Shown here one piece after another: positions 1 to 11,802 of a stretch of DNA of 64,000 nt. The DNA comes from Calycina herbarum. Lineage: Eukaryota; Ascomycota; Leotiomycetes; Helotiales; Pezizellaceae. The notes beneath the pieces were generated by a model. The model did not search any database. It saw only the letters and a program-made list of their open reading frames with translations, and was not told the DNA's origin. A program made the translations under genes and the position numbers. How positions within the stretch are numbered: position 1 is the stretch's first letter; the number at the start of each line of letters is the position of its first letter. The stretch spans positions 310,001 to 374,000 of the forward strand of contig LLEY01000024.1 in assembly GCA_001414485.1 (NCBI GenBank), given 5' to 3'.

Positions 1-925
1 GCGCTCCGCCCAAAGTGGTAGATATGATAAGCAGTGCGCAGTAGAAATCGCCAGGTACGTCAAGTTCTCTAACTGAAGATAATTATCGACTTTATATTGG
101 TCAGTGGTACATTGCTTTGAGAAGTTGCGAGAATGCCTCTGCTTGTTCTTTCGAATTCTTCAAAACAGAAAGTTGCTCATCTGTTGCAGGTATTCCCTAC
201 AAAGTACCCGCAATTAGCTTGTTGGCCCAAATAGTAGCATTCTCGTAGAGATTACCTTCTCTGACGATTCCAAAAACCAGAACTTTTCGTCATCCTCGTC
301 AACAACCGTGACTGTGGATGATCTCGGAGTCAGCATTGTCCCTTCTACAGGTTTATGCGAGGAGAATGAGCTAAGTTGTTTGAGTAAGAAATAGAGTATT
401 AATCCTCCCACTAGGGGGTGTAGGAATTCATGGGTGATCATGAGTAAAGTCCCTGCTATTTGATCCTCTCCTTGTTCGAGCAAGACTCGGAAAATCGATT
501 CAATTATTCCAAAGGGCTAGGATAATTGGATTCATGTCAATTTCATTCTCCCAAAGGTGTTGGAACAATTGTAGAAGGGAAAGTCCCATGAGATTACAGT
601 CATGAATTTCTGCAACCCCTGGTGCACCTAGAACAACCCGAAAGACCAAGAAATAACTCGGAGAATACCCACTATAATGGTAGCGGAATTGAAAAGAGGC
701 TGATTGTCTAATTTTATCAGGCGAATCAAGAAATTTTCTAAAGTAATTCGAATGGCACTTAAGAATTACGGAGTGGACGTGAAAATCTTGTTCAAGCACA
801 CTTAGAAGCGTGTCGATTTCTTCCCCAGGGGAGCGAAAGACAATGACGGACTTGGGCGGTTCCCCGGCATCTGAATCCGCTCTTGGTCTTCTACGGCTCA
901 TTGCTGGCGCTGCTGTAGGGGGCAT
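1..925 (-). pseudogene. BTB/POZ-domain protein, copy 1 (degenerate, runs off the window)
   Basis: This is the most decayed of three tandem BTB/POZ paralogues, read leftward from an ATG at 925. The BTB core is clear: a stretch ending DFHVHSVILK, then YFRKFLDSPDK, almost identical to the copies at 2853 and 4306. BTB domains mediate protein dimerisation, in fungi often in Cul3 adaptors or nuclear factors; the partner here is unknown. After about residue 85 the homology breaks and resumes near 300 with VVDEDDEKFWFLESSEK, so a roughly 350-bp intron or insertion lies between. Around 50-120 the paralogous segment is present but spread over two frames with several stops: AMYH, stop, then TDQYKVDNY in another frame, then DFYCALLIIS back in the first. 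I therefore call it a pseudogene. Its 3' end lies beyond base 1. Confidence 0.7.
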
Positions 926-1964
926 CGTGAGAGTATATAGGGTGGAGGAAAGGAAATTTGGAGGAAATGTTGATTTTGTTCGAGTTGAAACAACATCGAG
1001 ATGTTAGGGTTCATGCCACGTGATACCGCGCCATAACGTGTTTCAGAGTTTCTCATTTCAACCTGACAAATATTTGTTCAAACACGCGTTTCAACAATTA
1101 ATTCCTATCTAATTCCGTAGTGTTTTGAAAGTACCGTATTATACTCCGTAATGCACTGAGCTTATCCCGTGAATCTCGACTCGGTTGCATTAAGCGAGCC
1201 ATGAGCTCTCAACAAATGTCTCAGTAGATAGCTCGTTATTCTAAACCCCTAGAGCAATTCATATCAATTACTCTAAGTATTTGGGACAATAGCATTGTTC
1301 TCAACCTCTAGGCTAATATTCGAAATTGTCCCAAGTGTTTAGGATAATATTTCAAATTAACCAAGAAAGTTGGAAGAATGAGAGTTATGAGCAGGTAAGG
1401 CTGTACAAAAATGAATTGTTTACAGTCGCTTTTTCTTTCCTCGATACTACTAGAAGTGTAACTCTTGTAAATAGTTTTTAGTAATTCCTTGGGCTTCAAT
1501 TCCTCACTATCCCAATGATTTTCACTTATTTACAGTGACAAGACATGAATACTACAAAACATAAGCTCCTAATTGATATCAAGACGATCAAAAATGAATC
1601 CTAGGGAAACGAATCTCTAGATTGTTGCCGACACCTTCAACTCTAACGGACGCCGTTTCTCTAATTTGTTCGAGGCTATTCTCTACTAAAATTTGTTGAA
1701 AAACCTAAGAGATAACGTATTTCCCGGTCGAGTGGATCACGAGAACACTAAAACGCGACACTCTACTTAAAAATTAAAAATGCAACTACTATATCAAGCT
1801 GAGCCCTCTGATAAAGAGGGTCGTATTCTTTTAGCTATTTAAGCCTTTATATCAGGTTAATTTAGGAGTATACGAGCTTGTGTTAAATCCTACAACGTGC
1901 CTTATATAACCCTCTACGACCGAATACACGGAATCCCTTCGCGGCGCGATACGCCTTCTAATGC
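926..1964. other. Intergenic spacer between BTB copies 1 and 2
   Basis: No supportable gene. The short open frames on both strands lack domain signal. The stretch holds a small hairpin-like element at 1257-1358 (listed separately). Otherwise it is AT-rich low-information sequence with many stops in all frames. Confidence 0.6.
1257..1358. repeat. Short inverted-repeat element (MITE-like)
   Basis: Two imperfect inverted arms of about 35 bp face each other. The left arm ends TATTTGGGACAAT near 1291. The right arm starts ATTGTCCCAAGTGTTTAG near 1325. Related fragments occur near 500-535, 2896-2925 and 4460-4520, that is, beside each BTB copy. No coding capacity. Confidence 0.45.
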
Positions 1965-2853
1965 TTAAAGACTTACCACTAGAGAGTAGATAGCGTTGTC
2001 TTGACAGAGCAATTGATAATCGGGGTCGGGTTTCTCCTCATTAGTACGTCTGATGTAATCGAGGTCACCAACAATAAGAACCAGGCATTCTCGAAACAAA
2101 ATTTCGTGACGGAGCTTTCGAGCGGAAGCTATGAGTTTAATTTCTGCATCAGGCTTGCGCGTGTCAATTGTAACCGGAGAAAAGAGGTCGCTCTTGATAA
2201 GCTGTCCGCTGAGTGTCGCTGAAACAACCGGCAAAGCGCAATAGAAGTCTGCTATTCGAGCTAAATTAATAATGTCGCCGGCAGTTTTAATAGTATATAG
2301 ACGATGGTATATTGCCGATATGAGGTTGCGAAAAGTGGTCTCCTCTGACTTGGGGTCTATCTTGTTTTCGGATTGAAGAATAGCGAGAGCCTCGGGGCTA
2401 ATAGATTGAACCTGTTACGGGGTTAAATCGATCCTTACTACTGGTAGAGAAAAAACCTACCCTGTCGGCGGGTTCTAGGGCCCAAGCTCCATCGTCGTCG
2501 ACGGCGGTTGCATAGTCGTACCGAAACTCGGTTGAAGGCGAAGAAGCGTTGCCGGACTTGTCAGGAGAGTCGAGAAACTTCCTAAAGTAATTGGAGTAGA
2601 GTTTAAGGATCATGGAATGGACGTGATATTCTTGATCGAAGACAACAAACCGAAAGTCAGGTTTCTGCTGATCCGGGAGGCGAAATACGAGGGGAGTCGG
2701 GTTGGTTTTGGCGGCCGGGGGGTTCAAGGAATCCGACATTGTTCTCTTTTTGGACGTCGGAGCTGATGTCGAAGGGTCTGGAGCCATTTTGGGTGTGGTT
2801 GTAAGAAGGATGTTCTCGATGAGTGTGGGATGTTGGGCGAGGCCTTGAAGCAT
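1965..2853 (-). CDS. BTB/POZ-domain protein, copy 2 (most intact copy)
   Basis: Predicted 279-residue BTB/POZ protein. The ATG is at 2853. Exon 1 runs 2853-2461, a 49-nt intron occupies 2460-2412 (GTAGGT donor, AACAG acceptor) and exon 2 is 2411-1965; both exons are in phase, total 840 nt. The BTB region covers about residues 65-130 and contains FDQEYHVHSMILK and YFRKFLDSPDK, followed by an acidic DDDGAWALEPADR turn. Exon 2 continues with PEALAILQSEN, ADFYCALPVVSATLSGQL and a helical KLRHEILFRECL stretch. The architecture is the fungal type in which the BTB is followed by a helical C-terminal region with no second catalytic domain. The last coding bases overlap a GTAAGT, so a further 3' exon like that of copy 3 may be missed. 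Function unknown beyond protein interaction. Confidence 0.7.
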
Positions 2854-3087
2854 TTTTTATAGGTATTTAGTATTTACTCAGATGGCTGAAGTTCGATTGT
2901 CCCAAAGTATTTGGGTAATATCTAGAAGGTGTAGCACAACGAGCTATTTACTGCCGCTTTCCTTGTCTACTGCGAGGCATTTTCTCTTACTTCAAAAGGG
3001 CATGAGATCTTGTTCTAATTCTCTTATGGTCTTATCGTTAATTGACACATGTTGGCAATTGCCCAAGACAGGATTAAAGCGCGGCTA

Positions 3088-4306
3088 TCACCAGTCTCCT
3101 TCGGTGCCCCGTGGAAGTTCAACCTCTCCTACATCGCAACACAAAAACCTGGTTTTGAAAATGCCACATCCGGGTGCATCTCCAGTTCTGTCTAACAGCA
3201 GCTTATTGCCTAACAACGCGGAAACTGCGGTCCTGAAATCATCAACACAGTCCCCATGCTTACTACCTTCACAGTCTAACTGCCAGTCAATCTCGGAATA
3301 GTAAGCCGCATTTTCCTCAGGCGGGGTGATTATGAATTTCTGAGCCGCTTGTGACGGCTTCCAATTACTTTGCTGCATAAAGGTGATTTGCTCTTGATTT
3401 GCCTTCATGATCCTTTGTAATAGCAGCTTATGATGCTTTTGGACGAGGGAATATATCTCCTCATCTTGTTGTAGTTTCTCCAATGCAGCTCCCTGCTGGG
3501 ATTCAATGCGTGAGAGCTGGCTGACGATGTGAACGAAGCATTCGAGAAATAAAAGTCGATGGCGAAGCTTCCGGGCTGCAAAAATGAGTGTAATTGGATC
3601 GCTCGATACGGCATGCTCGTTTTCAGTTTCAATAAAAAGGTTGCTTTCCTAGAGCTGCCCGCTTAAAGCCGCTGATATAATCGGGACTGCGCAATAGAAA
3701 TCGGCTAGTCGAGTTAGGCTGTCGATGTCCGAGATCTTATGTATTGTGTATGGATCATTGTACATAGCACAAAGAAGATTGCCAAAAGTATCACTCTCCA
3801 CTTTAGGGGAAAGCTTGCCGCCCTTTTCGAGAAGAGCTAGTCTCAGGTGTAAAAATGGGGTCCTGGATCTGTTCTTGAATTAGTGAATACTTGCAGTGTT
3901 TTCGAGAGAAGCGTATTTTGTTCGCGGGTTCCAATGCCCAGGTCTCATCGTCATCTGGAGCGGTTGCATACTCATATTGAAAGCTGGCAGAAGCTGGTTT
4001 CCCAGGCTTATCGGGAGAGTCGAGGAATTTTCTGAAATAGGCTGAGAATAGCTTGAGAATAACCGAATGAACATGGTATTCTTGTTCAAATACGAGACGA
4101 CGCACATCAGCGGTGAAGCCTGCTAGCGTAAATATCGTGACATTATCATCTGAGCCTGCAGTGCTATGGTTTTCTCTGAGCTCGTTCGTGGTTTCTGGAT
4201 TCATCGTCGTGCTTTCAGCTGGGGACAACTTTGCACGTTTCTTCGGGGGCTTTTCGTTCATGGTGCATGATGGAGTCCCGTCTGTGATGGATATATCGTG
4301 CTTCAT
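3088..4306 (-). pseudogene. BTB/POZ-domain protein, copy 3, with in-frame TAG
   Basis: Third tandem BTB copy, ATG at 4306. The domain is well kept (FEQEYHVHSVILK, YFRKFLDSPDK, DDDETWALEPANK). The intron donor used by copy 2 is not conserved here; a GTATTC donor at 3890 with a CTGAG acceptor at 3842 would restore frame (49 nt). Downstream, ADFYCAVPIISAALSGQL is followed directly by TAG at 3649-3651. The frame then continues open for about 185 codons to 3088 with homology to copy 2 resumed (FAARKLRHRLLFLECF) and a long extra C-terminal segment. No splice sites that would remove the stop are visible. It is either a truncated protein or a recent pseudogene; the small amount of other damage argues for recent loss. 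Confidence 0.65.
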
Positions 4307-4584
4307 GAGAGCCTAGGACTAACTAGTAGACAGCGCGACGCGGGAAACACCAAGGAAACACCAAATCATGTGATCAAACTTCAGCAGCTCTACCTTACCT
4401 ACCTAGGGAAAGCGGCATTACAGGTTCGTACCTACCTATCTAGTTCATTATCTAGGGCAATTCAACTTAATTATCCTAAGCACTTAGAACAATTCAATAT
4501 AATGACCGAGATGTTTTAGAACAATCAAGTTATTAAATTGTCGTTGAAATTTAGAAAACGAAAGCACATGATCTTAGCTTGGCC

Positions 4585-6106
4585 ATGGGAACGCTCTCCA
4601 AATCTCCCACGACGGGAAAACCAGCCCGGGCTGTACCTCCCATGGTACAAACACAATTCAATATGGAGTTAAATCCAAAACTGCCGAAGCTTGTAGCTTC
4701 AACCGGTTCCACCTATTGCTGCTCAATTGCAGAATCCAGAATTAGGGAAAGAAAACTGCTCAGCAGTTCTTCCGGAGATCCTCGACAACCAAGCGAGGAA
4801 GATGTGGAAGCAAACTACTTCAAGAGCGCCCAATGGCAAGCTCACCTACCCCTCCTACAACCCTATCTGCGCTCTCACTAACGTATTCAGGTCACCAGAT
4901 GGAACAAGTCTCATAACCAGCAGCGCAGACAACTCAATCCGAACCTTCATCCTCCCACCTACGCTCCTCGATGATTCCCCCTCCCCAATACCCCTCGAGC
5001 CATACACCATCCATCACAACCCGAGTCCCATAAACTGCGTCGCCCCATACCCAAACTACGCCCTCTCCGACCCCTCCACAACCCTCTACCTCTCCTCTCC
5101 ATCTGCTCTCCCAATCCGACTCACCAACTCCCTCTCCCCCTCTTCAACGCCCACAGCAACATATTCCCTCATATCCCCAACAACCGAAGCATACTACACT
5201 CCGTCCTCCCTATTATGGACCTCCCCGGGTACGTTCTTAGCAGGCACAGACTGTCTAATAGCCCTCTTCGACGTCTCCCGTAATGGCCAAGGTCCTACAC
5301 AAACCATGCCAACCATCCCCTCAAAACGGCACGTCATGAAAGGCGGGGGCGTAGGAATGCGCGGTATCGTCTCCGCGCTCTCCCTCCAACCCACTTCCCC
5401 AGGCTCAGAAACAGGAATGGTAGCAGCAGGGACTTGGACACGCTGTATCGGTCTCTACGACATGGCGGGGCTGGGAGGAACGGTTGCTACATGGAGTATT
5501 GCCGAAGCAGCGGATAAAGATGCGGGAATTGGGGGAATGGGTGTTACGCAGACGTCTTGGAGTGAGTGTGGGAGGTATCTTTATGTGGTTGAGAGGAAGA
5601 GTGGTGGGGTGTTGGTTTATGATGTTAGGGGGGCGGGGAAATTGCTTGCTTGGTTGGAGGGGAGGGGGGCGGGGACGAATCAGAGGCTTGGGGTTGATGT
5701 TTTTTCTACGGAGAAGGGGATGGAGATTTGGGCTGGTGGTGTGGATGGTGTTGTTAGGGTTTGGGAGGGAGTTGGGATGAGTGAGGGGGCGTTGGAGAGG
5801 TCGTGGGAGTGGAAGGCTCATGATGGTATCTTATTTTCTGTTTCTATCCAAGTAAACAGTTTTGAGCTAACCAGTTATCCAGGTCCCGTTACTTCGACTA
5901 TTGTTCATAGCTCTGGCACTGTTGTAGCCACGTGCTCCGGACAAAGGTCTGTACCGACATTTGAAGGTAGTGAGAGTGGCAGTGAAGATGATTCAAGTGA
6001 CTCCGAGGAAGATTCAGATGAGAGTGAAAGATCTAGTCGATCTTCTAGTCAAAGGTCATTTCAAAAGAAATGCCCAGATAATAGTATCAAAGTATGGAGT
6101 TTATGA
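4585..6106 (+). CDS. WRAP53/TCAB1-like WD40-repeat protein
   Basis: WD40 protein matching the WRAP53/TCAB1 (yeast Swt21-like) family, whose animal member guides Cajal-body RNAs and telomerase RNA. Diagnostic pieces: FRSPDGTSLITSSADNSIR at the first blade, GIVSALSLQP then AAGTWTRCIGLYD mid-protein, and TNQRLGVDVF with GGVDGVVRVWEG, which parallels the family's TNQRI...GAVSVWD motif. A 57-nt intron at 5826-5882 (GTATCT, CCAG) is in frame, so it is easily missed; splicing gives WKAHDGPVTSTIVHSSG. An acidic Ser/Glu-rich insert precedes the last DNSIKVWSL strand. The 5' end is uncertain. Either the start is ATG 4585 with a 40-nt intron at 4693-4732 (474 residues), or it is ATG 4802. The role in fungi is inferred from the family. 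Confidence 0.78.
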
Positions 6107-6311
6107 CATTCACGCAACTGGCAATACATGCCAGGAAATGTGACTTTTATCTGCTATCTACCATGAAATAAAGCTAACGTCAAGCTAATATGCCCTTCTA
6201 TTTTAATGATAAGGCAAACCAGTACTGCCATAATAGTATGCAACCGCGCTATTCTTCATGTTCATGGTAGGTGTACTTCGCAAGTCAAAGGTATGGGTTC
6301 TCCCATTTCTT

Positions 6312-9238
6312 TCACTGCCAGATCCCATCAACAACATCACTAACTCTCTCTATCAATTTTCTACCACACACAGGTCCAAATTTGGCAAGCCTATTTTCCC
6401 TCCCCATCTCCACAAACGCAGCTAGGCCGAAATGACCAGACTTTGAAGGACTAGATCCATTCACGCCCTGTGGTGGCTTCAACTCGGCAACGATTTGTTG
6501 CGCAGCATATGCATTCAATCCAGCTCTTCTTAGGAATAACTCCCAATGCGTCTCATCAGCCAAAAGAGATGTTCCGTTGGCAATCCTATGCTGTACAATC
6601 ATACTCGCAACCCATTTCGCAAGAGTCTCTTCGCCACCAGCAACAAATTGTACCGTGATTGAAGTGGGAAGGCCAGACGCGAAACCAATAAATTCAGTGA
6701 GAGCAAGACAACCATTGTCATCTAATCCATCAGTGGTTTCGTCTTTTCGTTCTTCCGTGACGAGGACGATGAGCTTTTCGTACCGGGCACTGACTTTGCA
6801 GAGTCGGCTTTGGATTGCGGTTTTGCCTTTCTGTCCTGGTAGGGGTCGTTGTTTGACTTTTTGAAAGCTGGATATTAGAATCCCGGTCGATGGGGAGATG
6901 ACAAGATCAGCCTCATAGTCGAGTGGGGAAGTTACTGGAGAGCGAGTGACTGATCCTGGCATCCATGTCGTTGTGTTATGAGCGGAAAAGTCTCTCTCTA
7001 CAAGGGTTAAGGAAGGAAGGAGCGACTCGAGATGCTTGATTAAAGTTCGGTGTTTGAGGAGAGTTGACGAGACTATGGCGCCGATTGGTGTGCTTGGAAC
7101 AATTAGGCAAGGGGCGGGTAGGGGAGTTGCTGCTGCTGGAATTGGAAGTGGCGACTTTCGAATTGGTATTGGAACTTGCTCATGTTGATCTGCACCTGCC
7201 GACTTTGAAGGCTTCGGGACGGCATCCTTGTGGGATTTGCTCGTGAAGTAGGAGCTATCGTGGAGCTTTGTTTTCTTAGCTCCACGTAGTTCCTTGAAGT
7301 TCTCAATCAGATTTCCCGCAGAGAAAGCACCACCTAGCAACATGTCTGGCTGCTTCTCATGGGCAGAATCGAGTTGCGTTTTCTGCGCTGCGGCCAAAAT
7401 GTCATTCTGTTTTCGATGACGAGGAGTATCTTGTAATCTCGCAAGGGAACTATTTAGACCTGTGGGAAATAAGGATGGTTGTTGTCCCCGAGTATCCATA
7501 TTTCCCTCCAACTCATCTTGTTCAAGCTCCTTTTTTCTCTTCTTGACAAGGGATGATATATCTTGAGGCTGATCTCTATAGAACTTTCCTGGCTCTATCT
7601 CGTCCTCCTCCTCGTCAACCTGCAAGATTCGTAGGCCTGGAGGTTTCCAAGTCATGCCAGAACTATCAATCACCTCTTCATTCTCCGAACCAATGATTTT
7701 CTGCCACACTTTGTCATCGCAGGGTGGAGGATCCTGTTTAGGGTCTACCTTTGCCAACTTGCTGGAGAAGGGATTCCACTGAAGCTTGGCCGGATTCTTG
7801 CTCTTCCAAGATGGCAGACGTCCAACAGTCAAGCTAAGCATCTCTTTCTGTAGATCCAGCAGCTGGCTTGCACTTGTACATTGTTGTGGCTTTGCCCAGG
7901 GAGCAACGTGGGCCACTGTAGGCATCGTGCGTACACTGACACGGCTCATACTGTCTGCTTCAATCAAGTTCTCTTGTTCGGACTCACGGGTAGCAGTCTC
8001 GAGCGCCTTCCCAAAGTTTTGTTGCAGAACCTTCTTGGTATCCTCGGTCTTTTCTGAAGACATATCTTCATCGAGAAGCATATACTCAATCTCCTCGCTG
8101 AAGCGGACCTCCTTCAACCCCGTTTGCGGGTTCTGTGATGTCAAGATTTCTTCGACTTTGTGGTCTTCTGATTTGAATCTCGGCGGCATTGGAGGAGGCG
8201 TTGTGTCACTTTCTAGGATCGGTAGGAAGACCTCATCCAGATCTCGGACCGGGGATGGCCTATCTTCCTTCATAATATGCTTCTCGATTTCTTCTAGATC
8301 CTGTTTGATCATAGAGTCGGATTCTGCCGCCAGTGGGATTTTGAAAGTCGGAGAAGAAGAGGAAGGTTCGTATCTCGAGGGAGGAGGTGACATCGGCAGA
8401 AGGGGCGGAGTTACTGGTTCAAAGGGAAACTTCTTCTGTGCACTGATGTTAATTTAGGTCTCGCTGAGAGGAAGATAGTAGGGAGGGAGGATTGCTCAAG
8501 ACGAACGCGATGGTAAGTTTGTTCAGCTGCCCACAGTTTATCCTCATCCTCCTGGTCCCAAGAAAACTGTAATGTCTTCGTAAGATACGATAGTGTCTCT
8601 TTTGAACATGTCAGCCTTTCCTTCTTGACATCTTCGACGATCTTGTGTGCGGCGTCCAGATATTTGGACGGAATTGAGAGACCCTCGTCATTCTCCTCGT
8701 CAACAATTTCCAAAGGAAGCTTGATATCCTGCATCTTGATCTCGAACCCTTCTCTAAGTCGTTCCCGAGAAAAGCTGGCACAGTCGGTCTCATGGTCGCT
8801 ACGCAGCAACGGAAGTTCCACTCGCATTGACCTCGACTTCCTTGGAGTGAGCATCGGGTCCATGATTGCCTCGATTCCATCTGGATTCATATCGTTCTGA
8901 AAGTCCTGCAGATAATCAATGGCTTCTCGAGGAGCGGAGAACCGATCCCTCAAGTCTGGTTTGGGGCCAAGTGACAAACGCGGAAGGTGAGAGTAATCCG
9001 TGAAGGCACTGTTTTCGATTGCTCCCTTCAGTGCATCGATATGGTCGAGCGCCGAGAAATCGGAGAGGTGGTTTCGAGTAATTCCATGAAGGCGGGCATA
9101 CTCGAGAGGCGTCAACTCTTCCTCCGCTTCTTCTTCCTCTTCCGCTACCTCCTCTTCCTCGCGGCCATCGCCATCGAGACAGCCGTCATCAGCTGCATCG
9201 ACAGTCGAGCGATCTTGTGTTGCATCCATCATCTCCAT
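6312..9238 (-). CDS. Zip2/SHOC1-like meiotic protein (XPF-like fold plus HhH)
   Basis: Predicted 951 residues: exon 1 9238-8507, a 71-nt phase-0 intron 8506-8436 (GTTCGT...CACAG), exon 2 8435-6312. The first codons upstream of 9238 lack an ATG, so MEMMDATQ is taken as the start. The N-terminal 700 residues are acidic and low complexity, with KKFPFEPVTPPLLP just after the splice. The C-terminal part (about 715-870) has the layout of a degenerate XPF nuclease fold: LVERDF, EADLVISPSTGILI, YEKLIVLVTE, SITVQFVAGGEET. A helix-hairpin-helix-like WELFLRRAGLNAYAAQQI follows near 875. This combination is known from the Zip2/SHOC1 family, which works with Spo16 at crossover sites in meiosis. I see no ERKxxxD nuclease motif, as expected for a non-catalytic member. 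Assignment rests on pattern, not a search. Confidence 0.6.
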
Positions 9239-10190
9239 TTGTTCTCGAGTTTCCGCGAAACGAGGGGAATTGTGGCGCACACGCGTCGGGTCGTGGGTGT
9301 GGGAGATACTCGAAATGTGAAAGTTGGGAAATAGACTGGGATATAGCTATTGACGCGAGAGAGGAACTGCGAAGTGCTCGCGACACTTAGGCACTTCCAG
9401 CCCACAGAAGAAACGCCACAGTACTTGAGCACTTTTTATTTCTTTGCCTTCGCAACATGCTTTGAGGGCAGTCTTGCCTCGAGTTTATTGTATATCAAGC
9501 AAGTATATGGTGGTAGACTGAGATGCTTCTCAGCCCGACTCTAAACTGGCGAATGGAAACTCCATTACAACTCATAAGAAACGTGTTTGAGTAAATGAGA
9601 CCAACTCACAAGCCAGCTGATCTCATGTTACCTATAAGCAAATACAATTCTCGTGTTTATCTCATAATATCTTACTTAGGATTGTCTCATAGCATGATAT
9701 CATAATCTCATATGAGAGCTACTGTGAGATGATGAGATAGTATTATGAGAGGACATTATGAGATTATGAGATTACGAGATGCAACAAAACTACTACAAAT
9801 GAAGTTGGGAATGAAATTCTCCTAGGCTATTTACCAAATATAGGAATGATATTTGGCTACTGGATTGGTATATTCCGAACTGGCCTAAGAGATTTAGCAT
9901 ATATATCTTAATTATAGTAGAATCTTTGAAATAATAGTGAATGTTGACGTTCGCACCAAGAACCAAGTCGGGTATTGAAGTGAGCTCCAACGTTCTTACA
10001 ATACTTGGGGACACAATAAAATTCATTTCAGTCACTGTTCCAAGTCATTATCCTTTTAACTCGCGCTTCAATGGTATCATTTTTTCTGACCGATTACTCA
10101 ATGAATGTCCGCTCCCCGGCCTTCAAAACTCCAAAACACCATCCTGAATCTCATGATACATCACTTCCCAAACCAAATTCCCTGCATGCA
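9239..10190. other. Intergenic region between the Zip2-like gene and NUP49
   Basis: Contains the promoter of the Zip2-like gene on the left and the 3' flank of NUP49 on the right. Bases 9590-9790 are packed with CTCATA and TATGAG motifs forming a hairpin (separate entry). No gene seen. Confidence 0.6.
9619..9780. repeat. Palindromic CTCATA/TATGAG cluster
   Basis: At least ten copies of CTCAT or its complement in 160 bp. A perfect 12-bp palindrome TCTCATATGAGA lies at 9706-9717. Outer arms CTCATAATATC (9661) and GACATTATGAG (about 9753) pair with one mismatch. It could be a decayed MITE or a hairpin-forming regulatory or terminator sequence. Confidence 0.5.
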
Positions 10191-11802
10191 CTAATATACA
10201 CCGCCTCTTCTACCATTAACGGAAGCATTGTGATTTGGTGCTGCGAACCCGCTGAGTTGGAGATTCTGTACTTGTTCCCTTGCTCCCCCTATTTTGCCTG
10301 CCACGCCCAAGATACTGTGCTCAAATTCCGTCAACGCAGCTCCTAGTTCCGCCGCTGGATTCTCGTTGCTTGTAGAACTGCTAGTTCTCTTGGCAATGAA
10401 TGCGTTGATCTGCTGTGCGCTGTTCGACTCGACACCCCGTAGATGTTGCTCGATCTCAGAGATGTTATTCTGATATTTGTTCAAAGTAGCAGAAAGCTCA
10501 TCAGCTGTCTTGGAGAACAATCCCACGATATCCTGGTCATCTTCACCGTCACCGGATGAACGGTCCTCTGAAGAGTTTGACCACATTCCAGTATTATGGT
10601 ATTGAGGTGGCAGCTTTAAATTATCGATTGCTCTGAAGCTCAACGTTGCATTTTCACCGTCTGTTTTGATGAGTTCTCGCGCGAAAGCAATTGACTTGAC
10701 GTCCGATGCCAACGCCCCCTCGACACCTGTTAACTTTCGACTGCAGTAAGCAACATCGCTTGGAATTTGTGACAGTTGTTGATCATGGGCTGGCATGATA
10801 GCATCACAATCATTTTTGAGCTTGATTTGGCTTTGAATGACATCGTCCATCATAGTAATCTGTTGTTGTAGGTCCGGGTAGAGATCTTCAAAACGTGTGG
10901 TACCGCGTAGATTCGCGAGGTCTATTCGAACTCCTGGCACCGTTTGTGAATTTTGTGCACCTTGACCGAAAGATAACCCACCGCCTAGGAGACCCGAGCC
11001 CTGGGGCTGATATTGTTGACCAGGCATGGAGTTTTGTTGTTGATTTTGTTGATTTTGCTGATTTTGCGCGCCACCAAAACCACCACTGAAAGAGTTAGTT
11101 GAGTTCTGAATTGACGCGATGGGAAAACTTACAACAAGGAAGATGCGGCGGGTTTGTTCTGGGTAGAGTTCGAACCACCAAAAAGGCCACCAGTTTGTGG
11201 TTGAGCTGTGGATGCCGCTCCTCCAAAGAGTCCACTAGTCTGAGGTTGCGCTGTTGTAGTCGCAGATCCAAAGAGTCCTCCAGCTTGAGGTTGTGTACTC
11301 GCAGCCGCACCTCCAAATAAACCTCCCGTTTGAGCCTGGTTTGTCGCTGTTGATCCCCCAAATAGCCCTCCGCTCTGTGGTTGAGAAGTCGCTGCTGTTC
11401 CAAACAATCCTCCTGCCGCCTGTGGCTGAGAAGCTGCCGTCGCTCCAAACAGTCCTCCTGTAGCCGGTGGTTGAGAGGGAGCTACGGATCCGAATAGCCC
11501 ACCAGCTGGAGGTTGAGTGGTAGTCGAAGCTGTGCCAAAGAGACCACCCGCTGGAGCTGGCGTACTCGTGGCAGCACCAAAGAGCCCTCCAGCGGGCTTG
11601 TTCGCCCCGGTATTAAACATTCCTCCTGCAGGCGCGGTGGTCGATCCGTTGTGACAAGCCGTCAGTATCAAATTTCTTCCATGCAAGGGACCGAGAACGC
11701 GATGCGCCGCCGGGAAATGGACAGTACTCACAATGTCGAATTGGCAGAGTTGGTGTTGATACTTAATCCACCCGGGCCACTGGCAGATCTCGCAAGTGCC
11801 AT
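10191..11802 (-). CDS. NUP49: Nucleoporin Nup49 (GLFG-repeat, Nsp1 subcomplex)
   Basis: FG nucleoporin of the central channel Nsp1-Nup49-Nup57 complex (animal Nup58). The N-terminal half carries about ten GLFG units (GGLFG, GGMFN) spaced by 12-15 Ala/Thr/Gln/Pro-rich residues, the cohesive FG phase that binds karyopherins. The C-terminal half begins near TVPGVRIDLANLRGTTRFEDL and is coiled coil (QQITMMDDVIQSQIKLKND, KYQNNISEIEQHLRGVE). Proposed model: ATG 11802 (MALARSASGPGG), a 71-nt exon, intron 11731-11676 (GTGAGT...GGAAG), exon 11675-11133, intron 11132-11086 (GTAAGT...TTTCAG, which joins SSLF to GGFGG), exon 11085-10191. The total of 1509 nt stays in frame, 502 residues. The first acceptor is the weakest point. 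It shares a 217-bp divergent promoter with FIP1. Confidence 0.9.

Noticed and set aside
5405..5821. Pro-rich minus-strand frame opposite the WRAP53-like gene
   Set aside because: Shadow of the Gly-rich WD40 coding strand.
7786..8457. 223-residue plus-strand frame inside the Zip2-like gene
   Set aside because: Ser-rich shadow frame, antisense to a longer gene with a consistent intron.
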